A stretch of 64,000 nt of DNA from Cotesia glomerata. Taxonomy: Eukaryota > Arthropoda > Insecta > Hymenoptera > Braconidae. How positions within the stretch are numbered: the first letter of the stretch is position 1; each line of letters starts with the position of its first letter. The stretch lies in the NCBI RefSeq assembly GCF_020080835.1, contig NC_058160.1:27701152-27765151 (forward strand), read 5' to 3'. Shown piece by piece: positions 12,810 through 25,700 of this stretch. Below the pieces are notes generated by a model. It did not search any database. It was not told the DNA's origin and saw nothing but the letters and a program-made list of their open reading frames with translations. Made by a program: the position numbers and the translations under genes.

Positions 12810-14060
12810 TGGTACACTCATAAAAATAATTTTGTTGAAATAAAAATAATACGGAGTTACAAAAAAATATGTCGCATTAACAAATGAGTTTACTTATGGT
12901 ATTGAATTAATTAATTATTTTAACGAATTAATTGTTTTAACAAAAAATCAATTTGATGTATCAACAGCAATCATTTTTTTGTTATAATAATATCTGTTTG
13001 TTATTAAAACTGAATTATTTCATCACCATTAGCAACCTTGCAGTCACTATGTGACTGCCGTGACTTGTGAACTATAAATAAACGAAAATTTTGATGATTA
13101 AATAATGACTTTGGTTAAATTGCACTGTACTTTCTTAAATATTGACGTTTTTAAAGATATAAGCTCATCTCGATGTTACCCTCATCAAGAGCTTTCATTT
13201 GAGTACCCACATGCATTTTTGATATATTTTTCATATATACATATATATAATATATATAAATATATGAAAAATTGATGTGGGTACTCAAATCAAAGGTCTC
13301 GACAAGTGTAATGTCGGGGTGAGCTCATATCTTTAAAAATGTCAATAGTTCTCAATATACAAGGTCATTTCTTAATTATTGACATTTTTAAAAATATAAG
13401 CTCAGCCCGATGTTACACTCATCGAGACCTTTGATTTAAGTACCCACATGGCAATTTTCATATATTTTACATATATGGTATTTGTGAAATATATAAATAT
13501 ATAAAATATATGAAAAATTGATGTGGGTACTCAAATGAAAGGTCTTGATGAGTGTAACATTGGGATGAGCTTATATCTTTGAAAATGTCAATAGTTCACA
13601 AGATACAAGGTCATTTCTTAATTATGTATCTAGAGATAGAGAATTTTTAAATGCAGCCTTAATACTTATCATCATAAATTGACTATCAGTGAGAATGATA
13701 TGAAACCTTGAAAAGACATTATTTCAAGTCAAGACCTTTTTGCAATAACACTAAATTTTACTAAAAAAAAAAACCGATTTTATCATATGACTATCCTGGA
13801 TACAAAATTTTTCTTATTTTCTTAATAATATAGATTACTCAGTTGATTTTGATAAAATAAAAAAACTTATTTGTTGCTTTAACAAAATAAATTTGTTGTC
13901 GTTACTATTAATTATTTTAACAAACTAATTTACCTATTATACCTTTGAAACAATTTTGTTGCTACAAAAAATCAATTTGCTTATTCAGTTAAACAGATTT
14001 GTTGAACTAACTCTAAAGAGTTCTGTTACAATAAATAGGAAAATTATTGATCCAACAAAA
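12810..14060. repeat. Diverged foldback element split by Helitron copy B
   Basis: Sequence before 13028 and after 13835 shares 'aattttgttgaaat' and 'taacaaattaattattttaac' words in opposite orientation, as expected of one palindromic element interrupted by the Helitron. The flanks join cleanly at the A/T insertion site. Confidence 0.4.
13029..13834 (-). mobile_element. Non-autonomous Helitron, copy B (complete)
   Basis: Same family as 11034-11821. The minus strand begins TCTATATTATTAAGAAAATA at 13834, keeps hairpin GCAGTCACATAGTGACTGC, and ends CTAA (CTRR) at 13029. Flanks are A and T. Two palindromic modules are present (about 13143-13345 and 13380-13590). The second has an asymmetric core with 'acatatatggtatttgtgaaatat', shared with modules in copies D and E. 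Confidence 0.85.
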
Positions 14061-15290
14061 TTATATTGAAGAATTTTATCAAGTAAAATTTACTTAAACC
14101 AAAAAATAAATATTGGGTGGAAAAAAGGAAGAGAATATCTGTGTCCTGGTGGTAAAAGGAGCAAATGCATCAAGATAGGAGCTGAGGACGATGACAACGG
14201 GCAAAGAAAAGAATCCTTGATATATCCGCCAAACACAGCGGGTCCCCGGTTACACGTCTTCTGGATTTATCGGAGCCGGATAATAAATGGGCGCTCTCTA
14301 CGCTAAGTCCGTGGCGAGTAAACGCCTCTAAATAATACAACACGTCAATGCAACAGCCTTAAACTTATAAATTATTGATTTCACCGAAGGAAGGGGTGAT
14401 AAGAACCCAAATAAAATTGCTTATAAATTGATTGTTAGTAAAATAAAATAGAAAGGGTCAATTTGGTCTGGGGAGTCTCTAGATAGACTTGCTAGCATTT
14501 ATAAGGGCATTTTTAATCGATGAATACATAATTGCCATGAGTAACTTTTGGTTTGATTGAAATGTTTACTCAAGTAAATTATTATTTGTAGTCAGATGTT
14601 TTTCATTTACACTACTAAAAAGATTAAATTGATTGAGATTAAAAATCTTGATAAAAAATTTGATTTAGATATGGACGATTTATTAATAAAAAAAATTAAA
14701 AAAAAAAAAAAAATCAAGCTGTTTATTTAAAATACTAAAAAATGAAACAGTATCACAAAATAAATGAGTTAAAATTTTAAAGTATTAATTAATTCAAAAA
14801 AATTATTTGAATAATAATAAAATAGTCAAAAGAACAAATTTTAATCAAATGAAGGACAATTAACAGATAAAAGCACAATTCCAAATTTGGAGAGATAAAT
14901 TTTATTTTAAATCAACTTTCGTAAATTTTCATACCAAAAGTTAAAGAAATATGAACTAAATTTTTTTGCCCACAGAAAAAAATAAACTGCAATAAATAAT
15001 AATTAATGGATAATAACAGCTATGTATATTTCAGAAAAATTAAAGTGCAACATTTGAAATATTAAAAATTTTTAAAAAATTGAGGACATTTTATAAATTT
15101 TATTTTGACCAGCTTTATGTTTAATTACGACAAGAGTAATCATAATAATTCAAATTATGGGAGTAAAATATCATCTAGATAAACATAAAAAAAATAAATA
15201 TTTACAGACGATAAATATGGAATATGGAAGATAAAATATCATTTTTATGCAAGTACTAGATTAATTTTGAAAGTTGCTCTCCCATTTTAT
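14061..15290. other. Gene-free interval with a short GC-richer patch
   Basis: Mostly A/T tracts. The stretch 14140-14340 is more complex (for example 'gcgggtccccggttacacgt') but contains no frame or splice-flanked exon I can support. Confidence 0.35.
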
Positions 15291-15299
15291 TATAAACCC

Positions 15300-15600
15300 A
15301 GTTAGTCTACTAGTTCGTTTCGTCTCGCCGGCGACTTTGTCGCTTACCTGGTGAACGCGGGAGATGGAATATAAATACGATTTTCGCTAAACGGGGTTTA
15401 AAGGGAGCGAAGAGCGAGGAGGGTTCTTGACTTCCAGCTGAGCAGTAGGGTCGCCTTCGGCAAGACTAAGGCCGGCGAGGAGGAAGGGATGGGGTGATAA
15501 TCGGTAGCCACCAAGGCCTCATTTCCGCCGGAAACAAAATTCTGCGTCTGCCCTAAACGCCAGTCTTTCACTCGCTCCGTCCTACCTTCACTTTTTTTAT
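15300..15600. promoter_or_regulatory. GC-rich island, possible promoter or enhancer
   Basis: About 300 bp with many CpG dinucleotides (for example 'gtctcgccggcgactttgtc' and 'aagactaaggccggcgagga') inside very AT-rich DNA. No reading frame stands out. A TATA-like 'gaatataaatacga' lies near 15367. Its target gene is not evident. Confidence 0.3.
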
Positions 15601-15992
15601 TTTACTTTTAATCTTTCGGCTATATCTAAGCAACCAACCTTTCGTTAGTCAATCGAATTAAATACCTCCACTAAATTCCAGTTTTTAAATCTACTTTTTT
15701 TCCAACTTGTACTTGTCAGTTGATATTTATTCAAGTACGCCAGCGCTCATTTTTTTTAAATTAAAATTTCATTATGTCGAGAACAAATTGTTTTATTAAA
15801 TCGAGAATGACTATTTCAATTTATTTATTGTTTATTTTTTTATTATTTTTTTTTTCAAACACAAGAGAGTCGATAAGTGATTTTTAATTAAACTTTGTAT
15901 CAGCAATATTCTGTTCGATCCACTTATTACTTTTTTTTTTTATCATTATTACTATTATTATTCATTTAAATTTAATCTCCTTGATTTTTATG

Positions 15993-16710
15993 GAAATTAT
16001 TCATTAAAATAGTTTTAAGTTTTTAATTTTAATATTTAAAAAATTCAATCTAAAAATTTAATTTTATTATTAAGCGATTAAAAATGTTTTTATTATTTTT
16101 GTAGTGAATTCATTTAAATTACAAAATTAAAAAATTTATGGAAAAATATTTTGTAATAAAATTATAATATTTATTTTGATTTTAATTTGACCGCTCAAAA
16201 AATTAAAGTCAATTGAAAATTTTATAATTAAAAAAATAAATTATTAGATGTAAAATTGTTTAATTTTTTTTTTAATATTAAAATTTAATAATTTTTCAAT
16301 TCAGTAAAAATTTAATTTAATAATTTTAAATTATAATTTGACAAAAAAAACAAAAATTATTTATTAATGTAGTTTTAAGTTTTTAATTTGAATGTTAAAA
16401 ACATTCAGTCCAAAAATTTAATTTTATTATTAAGCGATTAAAATTTTTTTTTCTTATTTTTGTAGTAAATAAATTTAAATTACAAAATAAGTAAATTTAT
16501 AGAAAAATATTTTGTAATAAAAAAATTATAATATTTTTTTGAATTTTAATTTGAGTTAACTCAAAAAATTAGACTATTTTTTCAAAATTTTATAACTTTC
16601 AAAAAATAAATTATTGAATGTAAAATTATTTAATTTTTTTTTTTAATATTAAAATTTAATAATTTTTTAACTCAGTAAAAATTTAATTTATTTTGACAAA
16701 AAAAAAAAAT
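15993..16710. repeat. Tandem duplication of a roughly 360-bp AT-rich unit
   Basis: The word 'agttttaagtttttaattt' occurs at about 16011 and again about 16371. It is followed in both copies by matching sequence: 'ttcaatctaaaaatttaatt' versus 'ttcagtccaaaaatttaatt', then 'ttattaagcgattaaaa', 'aaaaatattttgtaataaa', and 'ttaaaatttaataatttttaa'. The copies have diverged modestly. The unit is non-coding. Confidence 0.7.
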
Positions 16711-17843
16711 AAAAAATTACGCTTTAAAAGGTGCCGTATAATTGATTAAAAAAATTTATTATTTATTGCTGAGAAAAAATGATAGTCTAATTTCTTTTCT
16801 ATTAATTGCGCATCACCGCAGCAAATTAATTGAACAAAAAAGATTACAGTTAAATAGAAGTAAAAAAAGATATTTTAAGAGTCTAGTGGGTGGAAATGAT
16901 CCAGTGTAAGCTCTGGATCGAGAGTAGACTCATGATATAATTAGATGGTGCCACATAAGCAGAAAGCGAAGCAAAGAAAATGCGAGATATAATTGAGGCA
17001 GTAAAAAAGTGGCTCAGACTATTGGTAAGATGAGCAGAGAAGATGGAGCGAGTGGTAATACCTGGTGGTCTACAAAGATGTGATTTTCGCTGTATGACTG
17101 GATTAGAAGCCGGCTTGCCTGTGCTTTTCCTGCTCTATTTACTGGCGAAAAAATATTGTCCGTTTAAAAGCTCAACTATCTATTCCATTACACGTAATGA
17201 AGGATAATACCTATTCAAACATTATTAAATTTATATTATTATAAAAGATTTGGTTTAAATACTTCACTCACTTCATTTCATTTTACTGTTATTATTGTTA
17301 TTTGTTTTATTTTCAGTCGGGGCGCAGACGAGCTGGCTGAGAGTCTGATGAGTAATAAATTCACTCGGGAGTTTTTTTTTAACGTAAAATCCTATTTGTT
17401 GCTGAGAAAAGAGGCGGCAGTGAAAAGGAGGCGAATAAGCCAAAACTTTTACATCCAGGCTCGGGTAAGACCGGATAATCGGATCATTCAGACGTTCTAT
17501 AAAAATGAATTTAAAAAAAAAATCAAACTGAAGACACGTTCGCACATCTCCGCCGCTTCACTCGCAAATATATTTTTACTGTAATGTTACAGATAAACGC
17601 GTTTGGTCACCAGAATACTAATAGTATTTCCAATTTCGAGTTTCACTCATGAAATAACTATTACTTTTAGTTATAATACCATTATTTTATGATTAAAAGT
17701 ATTGAAATTTATTAATTTTAAACATAAAGTAATTTAAATTACATAAATATTCATTTAAATTAATAAGAAATTTGATTTTACAGATCGAATATTGACGATC
17801 TTAGTATTTTTATTAAGATAAGACGTCCTCACACTGCCCAAAT
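16711..17843. other. Intergenic interval downstream of Roc1
   Basis: It includes a mixed-composition patch at 16880-17150 and a 78-codon plus-strand frame (17348-17584) preceded by a splice-acceptor-like 'tttattttcag'. The frame is lysine-rich with no family match, so no gene is called. Confidence 0.35.
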
Positions 17844-17849
17844 TTTATT
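17844..17849 (-). terminator. Probable polyadenylation signal of Roc1
   Basis: AATAAA on the minus strand about 120 bases past the Roc1 stop codon; the first such hexamer downstream. Confidence 0.4.
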
Positions 17850-17968
17850 TTTTATAGTAGTAACTCTTGATGTTGTGGTGATTATTATTATTATCAATTA
17901 TAATTAACAGTAAAACTTAAATTATTTGTAGGAAAATTTTACTCGGGTGAGTAATGTTATAAAAGCAC

Positions 17969-19825
<1,857 letters not shown>

Positions 19826-20300
19826 TTTGATAATTTTGTATTTAACTTTTACTTTAAACTGTGATATTTGCGAGTGGATAACCGAAAGTGATTTAACCAC
19901 CAACACACGCGATGGCGCTTTTAAAGTGCTCGGTAGTTCGAATTCTCTTCGCGCGGAGCGCTAGTAGTACGAGACCAAAGCGCGGGAAATTAAAAAATTT
20001 TGTGATGGAAAAAAGAATTTTTGTATGTAAAAATTCAATAAAAAATTTTAATTTAAAAAAATAATAATTTTTTTTTTTAATTTGTTGAAGAATATTTTTT
20101 TTTTTTTTAATTTTTAATCGCCAATGAGCTTGTTAATTTAAAATTTTTCATAATTTTTTAAGTCAGCCATTTCAAGAAAATAAAAGAATGCAATAGACAG
20201 GTCAAAAAATGGCGGGAAATAATGCGCATAAAAATGTAACACTTTTTAGAGTGAAATAAGTGTTAATTAGCAAATATTTTATTTTTATTTTATCACTTAC

Positions 20301-20396
20301 CTTCTGTTTTTCTACCAGATGATGGAATTCCGCGGCTGGGCTGCTAAAAAATTCACTTTTCTTGCAAACACTTTTTTTCGAACATTTGGCGGCCAT
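20301..20396 (-). CDS. Candidate first coding exon, possibly an alternative start of Roc1
   Basis: A 32-codon frame begins at an ATG in strong context (AAGATGGCCGCC) and ends at a good donor (CAGAAG then GTAAGTG) in phase 0. It encodes MAAKCSKKSV and so on, ending HHLVEKQK. No acceptor or coding exon lies between it and Roc1 exon 1. The next phase-compatible acceptor I recognise is Roc1 exon 2, which also needs phase 0. It may therefore be an alternative first exon of Roc1, a first exon of another minus-strand gene enclosing Roc1, or a chance frame. An isoform starting here would lack the FEVKK strand. Confidence 0.35.
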
Positions 20397-20564
20397 CTTC
20401 ATGATGACAATGCACAAACTTAATTTTAGAAATTTATAGTAAAATTAAAAGAAAAAAACATTACAATATCACTAATTACTTGTTAAAAATTAGAAAGAAT
20501 GTAAGAAATTAAGAATCTAACGGGTTGGGCATTCAATTTTGTATCTAAAAGGTAGAAAGAGAGT

Positions 20565-20715
20565 AAGATGTCCGCGACGCGCTTGGAAATGCGTGTTACT
20601 TTGTTGGAAGCTCGGTCAATACTGCAGCTGGCTGCTGCGGCCAGCGGAAACGTCCGTTATCTCCAATCCGCGTTCTATAAGCGTGACTTGCTATTGGTCA
20701 GCCCGATCTTTCGAT
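20565..20715. promoter_or_regulatory. CpG-rich promoter-like island with two CCAAT boxes
   Basis: High-CpG sequence ('atgtccgcgacgcgcttgga', 'gccagcggaaacgtccgtta') stands out from the A/T background. CCAAT occurs on the plus strand at 20663-20667 and on the minus strand at 20693-20697. It lies about 170 bp upstream of the minus-strand exon at 20301-20396 and fits its promoter or leader. A 49-codon plus-strand frame starting at 20568 also runs through it but has no known relative. Confidence 0.4.
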
Positions 20716-20759
20716 AAAAAAAATAAAATAAAATTTTTTTCAACTTTTTTCACTTGATC

Positions 20760-22735
20760 TTGCACTTTTTTCATTTATTATTATTTTGATAATTCAATTT
20801 TTAGAAAATTTTATTATTGTAAAATTAACCGACATTATTTCCGGTATTGAAAATTCAAAAACTTAAAAAAAAAAAAAAACGATGGATAAAAATTTTAAAA
20901 ATTTAATTAATTCAGAAAAAAATTTTTTCTCTTCCAAATGAAAGATTACAAATTAAATATAAAATTGTAACCTTTTTACATGAAACAAATTTTCTGAAAA
21001 TTTATTGTTATTTTCATTGTTTCTACATTTTTGAATGTTTATTTTGTTTTTATACTCAAAAGTTAAATTTATAAAATATTCAAGTTAATTAATAAAAATT
21101 AAGTTATATAAATACTTATAAAATATAATTATTAATTAGATAAATAACTATTGATAAGATTGTTAAAAATTATTCGACTTTAAAATGTTCTATAGAATAA
21201 AACGAACAAACTCAAGTCCAACTGTCGTTTGTAATTAGTGTTAATTTTTTTTACTTAACTTCTGCTTGCAAAAATCCACCTCGCTTAGAATGAAAAGTAC
21301 CTGTAAATTTTCACTCTAAAAAAAAGTTGACCGAGATACTAAAAAAATAATAAAAGGTGTACAAAAAATCCAAACAAGTGTTTTTTATTTATTTATTTTA
21401 ATTTTAAACAACGTCTTTCATAATTAATAGTAATAATAACTAATATCAATTAAAAAAAAGTCTCGTATGAAATTCACTTAATCGCTTACTGCTATAATCC
21501 AATCAAGGGAGAAGCGTAGCCTGCATTAATTTTGAGTTATTAAAAATGAAAATAATTCAGAGATATTTAATGACTGATATATAAAATCGGAACGAAAAGA
21601 AAAAAAATATTTACAGATAAAGATCTCTGGTTTTTTTTTTTTTTTTTTTCTTCAATAAGATGAATGAATTATTTTTCTATTGTTTATATTATAATAATAT
21701 TATCAATTTGAAAAATTGTTTAAATTAAAGTTATTACTAGGTACACTGATGATAAAGAGTTACTCGCGTAGCCTGTCTCTCTATTTGTTAAATCGATGTA
21801 CATTTAAAACTTTTACGACGATATTTTTTTTTTTTTTCATCAACTCTTGTGTTAGTACTCGAGTGTTACGTCGTGAAATGCGTGTATAAGTCATTATTTT
21901 TTTTAACTTTTTCTCATTTTTTTTTCTTTATTTTTTTTTTAATAAAATTATTTATTTATTTATTTTTTTACTTTTTTTTCTACTAATATTTGTCAATTAT
22001 AAATTGTTGCCCTGTGAAACTGCCTTCTATCACAACACAATAATACTTGCGTGGTGGGTTCAGTTTATTATTATTTTTTTCTTCAATTAGTTAATAATTA
22101 TTCAACTCTTGATCAACGAAGATTATGTTGTCAGCTGCATCGTTCTATTTCACAATAGTAATGTCACTCATTTAACAAGTAATTAAAGTAATTACTTTTT
22201 TAAGATGTTTCATTATATCATACGCGTTTTAATCAATCGTTATAATTAATGCAAGTTTTTGATATCAATCAATGGTTCTTCGCTTTCACAATTTACAAGA
22301 CGCAGGTTTCAAAATTTTTTATTTAAGCGTAATTATTATTCAATAATCTATAAATAAGATTATCAACAAAAATTATTAACTATTGAAAAGAGAAACGACG
22401 AAAAGAAAAAAAAAATATATAAATATATATAGATATTTATTTAAATAGATATATTCTTGAATTATGAAAGTTAATTCAACTTATTTTACAACGCGATTAA
22501 CAAAAAAAAAAAAAAAAAAAAAGATATATATTTATATATATATATGTATATATTTTAATAATATAAATAAATGAATTTTCTTTTCGTTGTTTCTCGTGTT
22601 TTATAAAGAGAAAATTTTGAATGTTCCCGCTTTTATAATTATTTAAATGATATTAAGAATGTTATTATTAAAAGTGCATTTAACGCGTATCGACTTTAGA
22701 TTTTAGGTTTTAAAATCTTTTAGATCGTGAAATAA
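20760..22735 (-). other. Intergenic region and probable Caprin 3' untranslated region
   Basis: Strongly AT-rich, with long T tracts and 'atatatatttatatatatat' near 22520. It lies immediately 3' of the Caprin stop at 22736. No frame of interest is present. Confidence 0.45.
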
Positions 22736-25700
22736 TTATTGTTGCGTTTGTGGCTTGCCACGTGGTGCGTAACCACCGCCGCGATTTCCGCCTCGTTGAC
22801 CGCCACGGAATTGTCCACCGCGTCCACCTCTATCGATTCCCACGCGATCTCCTCCCCTTGAATTGGTACGTGGTCCACCGTTGCCGCCGCTGACACCACC
22901 TCGCTCACGTTTGAAGCCTCCACCGTTGTAATTGGAGCTCCCGCCGTCATTGTTGTAATTGCGTTGCTGATAACCGTTCTGATAATTCGAGTTGTCATTG
23001 CGATAATAGGATCCTAAAGCAAAAAAACAACGATGTTCAAACAAATATAAACTTACTGGACATTATATATTTTTAAAAAATATACACCAAGAAACAATAA
23101 AATATCTTATTAAAAAATTCATTGATAAATTTATAAAATTGAAATTTTCAAATAAAAAAAGGCTATTTGGTAGCCGAAATGGAAGTAGATTTCATAATAA
23201 ATAGAAAAAAAAACTACTAAGGTAAAAGACCCTATTAGTGACACTTTTAACCCTTATTAATGGCACTTTTTCTTTCAATGAAAAAATTTTCTAGTTGGAA
23301 TAAAAATTAAAAATTTTTTGATCTAAAGGTCTTAAAGATTAGAAATGATATATTCATTATTGAAATTAATAATTTCATTAATTGAATAAGTACCAAAATT
23401 AAATAAAGTGTCAGTAATGGGGTTCCAACCACTAATGGAGTCTTTTACCCTAGGATTGTATTTAAAAAAATTAAAAAGAAAAAAAGTACAACAAATTTCA
23501 TAATTAGCATAGCGGAATATGACATAATTCTAAGACTCCACATATCGACGGTACTTTGGTAAAACCTCGTATCTTCTATGTATTTTAAATGAGAGATACG
23601 AGGTTTTACCAAAGTACCGTCGATATATGACACTCAAACTGAAGTAAATTTAAAGAGCTTTCAGATGCAATTTACAGAGATTCAATAAGTTATCCCATTC
23701 AAAAGTTATTCGAGTAAGAAAGTGAAAAAATATGAATTATGATTTTGAAAATTTTGAAATCCTGGCATTTATAAATTACTTGACCGATTAAGCTTATCTT
23801 TGAACTTGACTTCGGTATCTATCTGTAGAATAAGTATGTTGAGTTTAGTGAAGATCCATTGCTAATTTTAGACACTATCGTCCTGACGCGTTATATCCCA
23901 TAAATATATAAATGAACTGAGTCGAAATGTATCAAAATTTTTTAAAAATTCCGTCATGAGAACTAATGCAATAGTTAGATTTTTATGAAATCTAAAAATT
24001 TCATAATTAGCATAGTGGAATAGGACATAATTTTAAGACTCCACATATGATATGGTACTCAAATTGAAGCAAATTTAAAGAGCTTTGAGATGCAATTTAC
24101 AGAGATTCAATAAGTTATCCCGCTCAAAAGTTATTCAAGTAATAAAGTGAAGAAATATGAATTTTTATGATTTTGAAACCCTGGCATTTATAAATTACTT
24201 GACCGATTAAGTTCATCTTTGAACTTGACTTCGATATCTATCTATAGAATAAGTATGTTGAATTTGGTGAAGATCCGTTGTTAATTATAGACACTATCAT
24301 CCTGATAAGTCGCGTTATATCACATAAATATATAAATGAACTGAGTCGAAATATATCAAAATTTTTTTAAAATTCCTCCATGAGAACCATTGCAATAGTT
24401 AAATTTCTATAAAATCTACTAAAAATTTAGGATTTTCCAACACAGAATACTCATTAAAAAAAAAAAAAAAAATTGTAAATGTTAACTAGCTCACTAAGCA
24501 AGTTTCTATTATCAAAATGGATATCGATTAACCTTCAAGATTATACAATATCAATAAAAGACTAATTAGAAAAGCCGACTGCAAATGAATTAACCATAAA
24601 ATTGTTGACACAATAAATTACCTTGCCCTCCTCCGCCACGTCCATTCTGCTGGTAATTACCAGTGCCCCTTCCTCGGCTATTGTAACCATTAGAGTTACC
24701 ACGACGTCCACCACGACCTCGGTAGCTACTCCTCTGTTCACCCCATCCTTGCTGGGACTGCTGGTGGTCTGAGTGTTCAGACTGCTGGGCGTTGTCATTA
24801 GACCACTCGTCCATAGGGGCGTCGGCCATTTGACACCAATTAACCGGCTCACTAGACGGATCTGCTTCTACCGGAGCCACTTCAGTTTCTTCTGCGTGCT
24901 GCTCTGGTTTTTCCTAATAAAATACAAACACTCGTTAGTGTTAAAGAGACTTGAGAGCAAAGCAAATAGCAAGTAATTTATTTATTTTCCAGCAATGAGA
25001 AAGTACACACCTCAGTCTGCTGAGTTTCTTGCTGATCAAAGTTCTGCGTCGGCTGGATAGCCTGTTGCCCTGGAGCGGGTGGTTGGAATTGTCCAGCGGG
25101 ATGTTGAGGACTGTATGGGATGTTCTGTTGATGAGAAGGTGGCATGGGTATTGGCGGCGGAGGATTAGGATTCGCAAAGCCAGGAATGTGAGACATTTCT
25201 TGCGGTGGATGCTGGTAGATAACCTGCTGCGGCACTTGGACAGGTGCTCCAGTGAAGTTTTGGTTGGTGAAGGTTTGAGTTGGAATTGGAGCGTTTACTG
25301 GAGGCGGAGGAATGTGTTGAACAATGGTCGGTGGTTGTCCCGCAGCAACTTCCGGTGGATCGAGCTCAGACTCCTGCAGAAAGAAGAAATTTGGTGTTCC
25401 AATAACGTCATTGATGCGTGGTGTTTGTTGCTGTTGTTGTTGCGGCTGTGGCTGCTGGGGTTGCTGAGGTTGCGGCACATAACCAGCCGCATTTGCGTAG
25501 TACGCCGTTTCAACAGGTGCTGGTGGGTGCGGTGCTGGTATAGCCTGCGGTGTAACTACCGCCATTGGGCCAGCTACAGGGGCTCCACCGGCAACAACCG
25601 CTACCGGTGTTACTTGTACAGGAAAATTGGGCATTGGAATCATTGACTCCGGGGGTGGAATGATTGTTACGTCGCCGGAATTATTTGTGAATTCTTCCGA

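Noticed and set aside
17348..17584. 78-codon plus-strand frame after an acceptor-like site
   Set aside because: Lys/Arg-rich low-complexity composition, no family match, no partner exon.
20568..20717. 49-codon plus-strand frame MSATRLEMRV...
   Set aside because: No recognisable relative and coincides with a CpG promoter island; noted but not called as a gene.
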